Source: Saccharopolyspora endophytica
Lineage (GTDB): Bacteria > Actinomycetota > Actinomycetes > Mycobacteriales > Pseudonocardiaceae
Length of the DNA: 64,000 nucleotides
Direction of reading: 5' to 3'
Assembly (NCBI RefSeq): GCF_018070075.1
Contig: NZ_JAGPXE010000007.1
Coordinates: 186,001 to 250,000 of the forward strand
Of this stretch, positions 60,676 to 64,000 are shown one piece after another; the stretch's first letter is position 1; every line of letters starts with the position of its first letter. The position numbers and the translations under genes were made by a program. Below the pieces are notes generated by a model that saw only the letters and a program-made list of their open reading frames with translations, did no database searches and was not told the DNA's origin.

Positions 60676-60933
60676 TCAGTGGCGGTGGTGGTTGGCGCGG
60701 TGGATGCGGCGAGCGGCGTTGATGACCCGGCGACCCGCACGCAGACGGAGGCCGGTGCCGTTGCAGGGCGGGCAGAGACGGATGGCGCGCAGGAACGGAG
60801 AGCGCAATTTGCCGGAGCCTCGGCAGGTGCGGCAGGCCTTGAACGGCCAGAACCAGCACGTCACTCCGTAACCGAACGTGACCAACACGATGACGAGGAA
60901 CAGGACGGTGCTAGCGGAGTCGGCGGGGGTCAC
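60676..60933 (-). CDS. Small membrane-anchored zinc-knuckle protein
   Basis: An 85-residue protein. There is one N-terminal membrane helix (VLFLVIVLVTFGYGVTCW), then two CxxCxGxG-like knuckles (CRTCRGSGK and CPPCNGTGL), like those of DnaJ-type zinc fingers, and a basic tail. GTG 60933 has AGGAGG 7 bp upstream. It lies between the translocase and the primase. Function unknown. Confidence 0.65.
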   Translation of the reverse strand: MTPADSASTVLFLVIVLVTFGYGVTCWFWPFKACRTCRGSGKLRSPFLRAIRLCPPCNGTGLRLRAGRRVINAARRIHRANHHRH

Positions 60934-60978
60934 AGATGGCCTCCTGGGCCGTATTTGAGCGCACTGGCCCACGCGCCT

Positions 60979-61078
60979 CTAGGGACTAGGGCGCTGGTGA
61001 GAAGAGGGATGGGGGTCTAGCGGGGCCTCTAGACCTAGAAGGCCGGTCGTCTAGGTCTAGAGACCCGGCGAGGGCTAG
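60979..61078. repeat. CTAG-rich palindromic cluster beside the translocase gene
   Basis: Eight CTAG tetramers in 100 bp (60979, 60986, 61017, 61029, 61035, 61051, 61057, 61075). The core is an inverted repeat, CTCTAGACCTAGA (61027-61039) and TCTAGGTCTAGAG (61050-61062), with a 10-nt loop. It lies directly after the translocase stop. Possible terminator, operator or transfer (clt) locus. Confidence 0.7.
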
Positions 61079-63279
61079 CCGGACCCCTCGCGGCGATTAC
61101 GTTCCGCGACTTCTTGGGCGATGTCGGCGCGGGTGATGCCGATGCGGCTGGCGCCCTTGTTGTCGTCGGTGGTGCCCCACACCTGGGCGGTGCGGATGCC
61201 GTGCCGCTTCAAAGCCGCGGTGAGGTCGGCCGACTCCCGGTAGGTGCCGTAGACCTCCGGCCGCAGCTCGTAGAGCCGGGCGATGACACGCTCGTTCCAG
61301 ACCTTCTTCTCGGTCTCACCGACCACGGACAGGATGTCTTCGAGCAACGTGTCCTTCTTGGACACCGACTCGTCCACCTCCGGGGCCTCGCCGATGGCGT
61401 GACCGGTCAGTGTTCCGGCCTGCTCACGCAAGGTGCGGGCGTAGGCAGCGACCTTCTCCGAGGCCGGGCCATCCAAACCCGCGACGGTGCGGACGATTTG
61501 GGCGTCGGAGCCTTCGCCGACCAGGTAGCCGATGCCCTTGTCCGCCCACGCGAACGTCGTCGCACGGACGCCCTGTTTGTACTTGGAGGTGCCGAGGACC
61601 ATGTCGTTTTCGGTCTGGCCCTGCACCTTCAAGCAGAACCGCGTCGACACGTTCGCCGAGATCCCCGTGGGCAAGCTCTTCGCGTCCGGGCGCTGGGTGG
61701 CGAGCATGATGATGATCCCGAGGGCGGGTCCGCGTTTGACGAGGTCGGTGCAGATGGCTTCGAACTCCTCGCCGTGGTCGGGGTGTTCGAACCACACCTG
61801 GCACTCATCCACCCCGATCACGATCGGATGCAGACCCAAACTCTTCTTGCCCGCGAGTTCCGGGGTGACCTTGTTCTCCGGCGCGAGACCCTGCTTGGCC
61901 AGATCCCGGATGAGCTTGGCTCGGCGGCGGAGCTCGTCGCGGAGTTTCCGCAGGTCGGCAATAGCCTTTTTGATCTCTTCGTCGTCGTCTCCGACGCCGT
62001 GGGCGTGGGTGACCTTTTCCAGGGGGTCGAGGTCGCCGGTGCCCTTGAGGTCGTAGGTATGCAGCTCGGCGCGCGGGTCGAGTGCGGCGATGAGCAGGAG
62101 CTCGCGAAGCGCGAAGGTCTTGCCCATACGCGGGATCGCACCGATGGCCACCGAGGTGAACATCAACCGGAGGTCGACCCAGCGGCCGCGCTGGTCGGTG
62201 CCGAAGGGCTGCGGCTGGAAGAGATCCACGCGCACGCCCTTGCGCAGCGCCCAAGCGGGCTGTTTGGCCTTGCGCATGTCCTGATCCCCCACCCACAGGA
62301 CCAGGCGGCCGGCGTGCTCACCGTTGTCGGCCTCGGGCCACACACACCCCAGCGGGCGGCGGAGCCCGGAGGCGAGCTTTTCGCGGCGGTCCATGATGTC
62401 CCCCGGCGTCACCCCGTGCGGGAGATCGATATCCGCGCGCCAGCCCTTCCCGTCGCGCGAGATCGGCTTGGGGAACCCGATGCCTTCGCCGCCCTTGCCT
62501 ATTGCCTGGTTGATCCCGGAGATGCCCAGGGAGGCCAGGGCGATTTCGACGGCGTTGCTGGTCAGCTTCGGCACCTTCGTCGCCTCCACCGCACGCGAAG
62601 CGATCGGCTGATCCGCCGGAGCACCCAACCAACCCACCGCACCCACGGCGCCAGCCACGATCGCGTACTGCACCAGCTCCGGCAGCAGCTCACGGCCGAG
62701 AAAGAACGCCGCAAGGGCCGCCGCGCCCAGGCCCACTGTGGCGTAGACCCGCCCCCGAACCCGGCTATCACGCTGTCCGGACAGGCGGAGGTATTCGGCG
62801 GCGTCGGCGCGGTCAGCGGCAGCGTGCCGAACAGGCTGACCCTCGGCATCGGTCACCCATCGCAGGAAACCGCGCAGTAGCCGCAAGGTGCCTTGCGGGA
62901 CGCGGATGAGGATGCGGGCGAGGTAGACCGGGCACCGCACCGCGTGGAACGCCAGCGTGTGTCCCGCATAGCTGACCGCCCACCTCGCAGTCTCCCGGAA
63001 CTCCTCGACGCTGCTCGCCCAGGCGGGCAGGACGGGTTCGCGCTTCTCACGGCGAACCAGGCTCGAACCCGCCTCGGTCTGGGGCTGGTCGACCTGCTGG
63101 TCCTGGTCGTCGTCGACCAACTCGCCGTCGATCACCTGCGACTCAGCACCGGCCTCGGCCTCGACCTGGGCCTGGTCGTGGTTGAGGCGTTCGGAGGGGA
63201 AGCGCAGCACCCGCGCCTGCTCCTCCTCCGCCTGGTGCTCGCTGCCCGTGGGCTTGTGGTTCTGGGGCTGTTCGGTCAT
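61075..63279 (-). CDS. FtsK/SpoIIIE-type DNA translocase (conjugative, TraB-like)
   Basis: A 734-residue protein. The N-terminal ~85 residues are charged and disordered. Membrane segments lie near residues 160-205 (GLGAAALAAFFLGREL, VQYAIVAGAVGAVGWLG). The motor domain has Walker A AIGAIPRMGKTFALREL, Walker B PIVIGVDECQVWF and LATQRPDAKSLPTGISANV. The C-terminal ~110 residues form a winged-helix-like domain (LLEDILSVVGETEKKVW, ELRPEVYGTYRESADLTAAL), which could recognise a transfer site. Actinobacterial integrative elements move double-stranded DNA with a single protein of this kind. The ATG overlaps the upstream stop (ATGA). Confidence 0.87.
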   Translation of the reverse strand: MTEQPQNHKPTGSEHQAEEEQARVLRFPSERLNHDQAQVEAEAGAESQVIDGELVDDDQDQQVDQPQTEAGSSLVRREKREPVLPAWASSVEEFRETARWAVSYAGHTLAFHAVRCPVYLARILIRVPQGTLRLLRGFLRWVTDAEGQPVRHAAADRADAAEYLRLSGQRDSRVRGRVYATVGLGAAALAAFFLGRELLPELVQYAIVAGAVGAVGWLGAPADQPIASRAVEATKVPKLTSNAVEIALASLGISGINQAIGKGGEGIGFPKPISRDGKGWRADIDLPHGVTPGDIMDRREKLASGLRRPLGCVWPEADNGEHAGRLVLWVGDQDMRKAKQPAWALRKGVRVDLFQPQPFGTDQRGRWVDLRLMFTSVAIGAIPRMGKTFALRELLLIAALDPRAELHTYDLKGTGDLDPLEKVTHAHGVGDDDEEIKKAIADLRKLRDELRRRAKLIRDLAKQGLAPENKVTPELAGKKSLGLHPIVIGVDECQVWFEHPDHGEEFEAICTDLVKRGPALGIIIMLATQRPDAKSLPTGISANVSTRFCLKVQGQTENDMVLGTSKYKQGVRATTFAWADKGIGYLVGEGSDAQIVRTVAGLDGPASEKVAAYARTLREQAGTLTGHAIGEAPEVDESVSKKDTLLEDILSVVGETEKKVWNERVIARLYELRPEVYGTYRESADLTAALKRHGIRTAQVWGTTDDNKGASRIGITRADIAQEVAERNRREGSG

Positions 63280-64000
63280 TGCTGCACCTCCCGGTGGGTG
63301 TCTTTGATCAGGTGAGCCAGGCCCGCGCCCATGCCGAGCACGGCAACCGGCAGGCAGGCCACGGCAGCGGTGATGAGCCAGGGCGCCGAGGTCATCCCGG
63401 CGGCCTTCATCAGGTGGAAAGCGATCTGCCCCAGGGCACCGAGGGCGAGCGAGCCCAGGGCGGAGTACTTCGCAAACCGGCGAGCACGGGCCGGAACCTG
63501 GCCCGAGAGCCAGACCCGCAGGGCATAGGCGGCGTAGGTCTCGACCCCAATCGGCAGGGTGATCGCGGTGTTGATCGCGAACCCATCCGCGATCCCCGGA
63601 AGCGGGTGCACGATCCCGAACCCGGTCAGCTGACCGAGCCCGACCCACCCAGACCAGATCGCCACGAACGCTGGCAGAGCCAGCAACATGACCGGCCACA
63701 CCGCCATCGGCTTCACCGCCTGCTTGTCGGCGGGTTTGGCCGGGTCTGCGGTGGTCGTGGTCGGCGCAGACTCCGCCTCGTGTTCCGCCCCCTGCGCTTC
63801 CGTCGGAACCGGCTCAGGCTCGGTGGCCTGCTCCACCTCGGCGGCTTCGGCCTCGGTCTCGGTGCTCTCGTCGTGGTGGGCCTCGGCGGGTTCGGCGACC
63901 ACGTGCAGACCGCCCGGGTTGGGAGTCTTGGCCTGGTCCTCCTCGGCCAAACGGTCGAGGAGCTCGCGGGCCTTGGGAGCCCCGATTCGTAGTTCGGCCA
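63276..64000 (-). CDS. SpdB-like (DUF2637-type) membrane protein, partial at window edge
   Basis: At least 240 residues; the reading frame continues past 64000. A short helical start (AELRIGAPKARELLDRL) and an acidic linker (residues ~25-85) are followed by four hydrophobic segments (AVWPVMLLALPAFVAIWSGW, FAINTAITLPIGVETYAAYA, ALGSLALGALGQIAFHLM, LITAAVACLPVAVLGMGAG). Such proteins precede the FtsK-type translocase in pSAM2-like elements and are linked to spread between hyphae. Its TGA overlaps the translocase ATG. Confidence 0.75.
   Translation of the reverse strand, partial: AELRIGAPKARELLDRLAEEDQAKTPNPGGLHVVAEPAEAHHDESTETEAEAAEVEQATEPEPVPTEAQGAEHEAESAPTTTTADPAKPADKQAVKPMAVWPVMLLALPAFVAIWSGWVGLGQLTGFGIVHPLPGIADGFAINTAITLPIGVETYAAYALRVWLSGQVPARARRFAKYSALGSLALGALGQIAFHLMKAAGMTSAPWLITAAVACLPVAVLGMGAGLAHLIKDTHREVQQ

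Noticed and set aside
1-64000. CRISPR arrays, cas genes, rRNA genes or secondary-metabolite synthases
   Set aside because: None seen; no regularly spaced direct repeats of CRISPR size and no PKS/NRPS-like long genes.

Overview
The window is high-GC actinomycete DNA. The central block keeps the mycobacterial-type order sepX - GNAT - moeA - galU / 5-FTHF cyclo-ligase - fmdB-like ruc - mscL - moaB - pepD - mprB - mprA - rpmF. It also has an InhA-type enoyl reductase, Zn-free ribosomal proteins, an Mrf homologue and pSAM2-like integrative elements. Together these suggest a Pseudonocardiaceae-like genome (for example Saccharopolyspora or a relative); this assignment is inferred from gene content and order only.

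Layout. (1) 1-11.9 kb: a wHTH gene and a DUF6671 gene on the minus strand, divergent from a long plus-strand operon. That operon holds a small unknown protein, the DAB inorganic-carbon pump (dabB, dabA), another unknown protein, NADP isocitrate dehydrogenase, dihydroxy-acid dehydratase, an InhA-like enoyl reductase and dethiobiotin synthase. (2) 11.9-24.4 kb: a scrapyard of mobile DNA, with a PAPS-reductase-family fragment, a broken tyrosine recombinase, an HTH gene and a very cysteine-rich zinc-ribbon gene. The zinc-ribbon gene is split by a complete 7.0-kb Tn3-family transposon with 54-bp inverted repeats and a TCCTA target duplication. That transposon carries a DUF4241 gene and was itself hit by an IS110 element. 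One intact and one truncated tyrosine recombinase follow on the minus strand. (3) 24.4-32.1 kb: a translationally coupled operon (cytosine methyltransferase remnant - PP-loop/PAPS-reductase-like protein - VUT-family transporter - DpdA-like transglycosylase). Its PP-loop gene is interrupted by a 4.46-kb element encoding two tyrosine recombinases and two minus-strand unknowns. (4) 32.1-35.6 kb: a serine-recombinase module (recombinase-domain-only protein, two small proteins, a serine-recombinase N-domain fragment and a full large serine recombinase) abutting the 3' end of tRNA-Ala(CGC). (5) 35.6-54.4 kb: conserved chromosome. It includes a CIRCE-controlled ruc chaperone gene, the pepD/mprAB envelope-stress set (with deoR-galT inserted), a Zur-type bidirectional cluster of zinc-free ribosomal proteins with mrf, bluB and a TPR-GGDEF protein. 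(6) 54.4-64.0 kb: a second island at tRNA-Arg(CCT), an AICE-like element with a pentapeptide-repeat cargo gene, integrase, excisionase, DUF3631 helicase-like protein, frameshifted primase/polymerase, FtsK-type translocase and a SpdB-like membrane protein running off the end. An iteron-like repeat array and a CTAG-rich palindrome lie inside it.

The most interesting signals are the DpdA-VUT-PP-loop-methyltransferase operon, which looks like a salvage-type deazaguanine DNA-modification module. Next come the combination of a DAB carbon pump with duplicate biosynthetic enzymes (one carrying Ala at the InhA Ser94 position), the candidate replication origin and transfer locus of the tRNA-Arg element, and the chain of nested insertions whose target genes can be rebuilt exactly.
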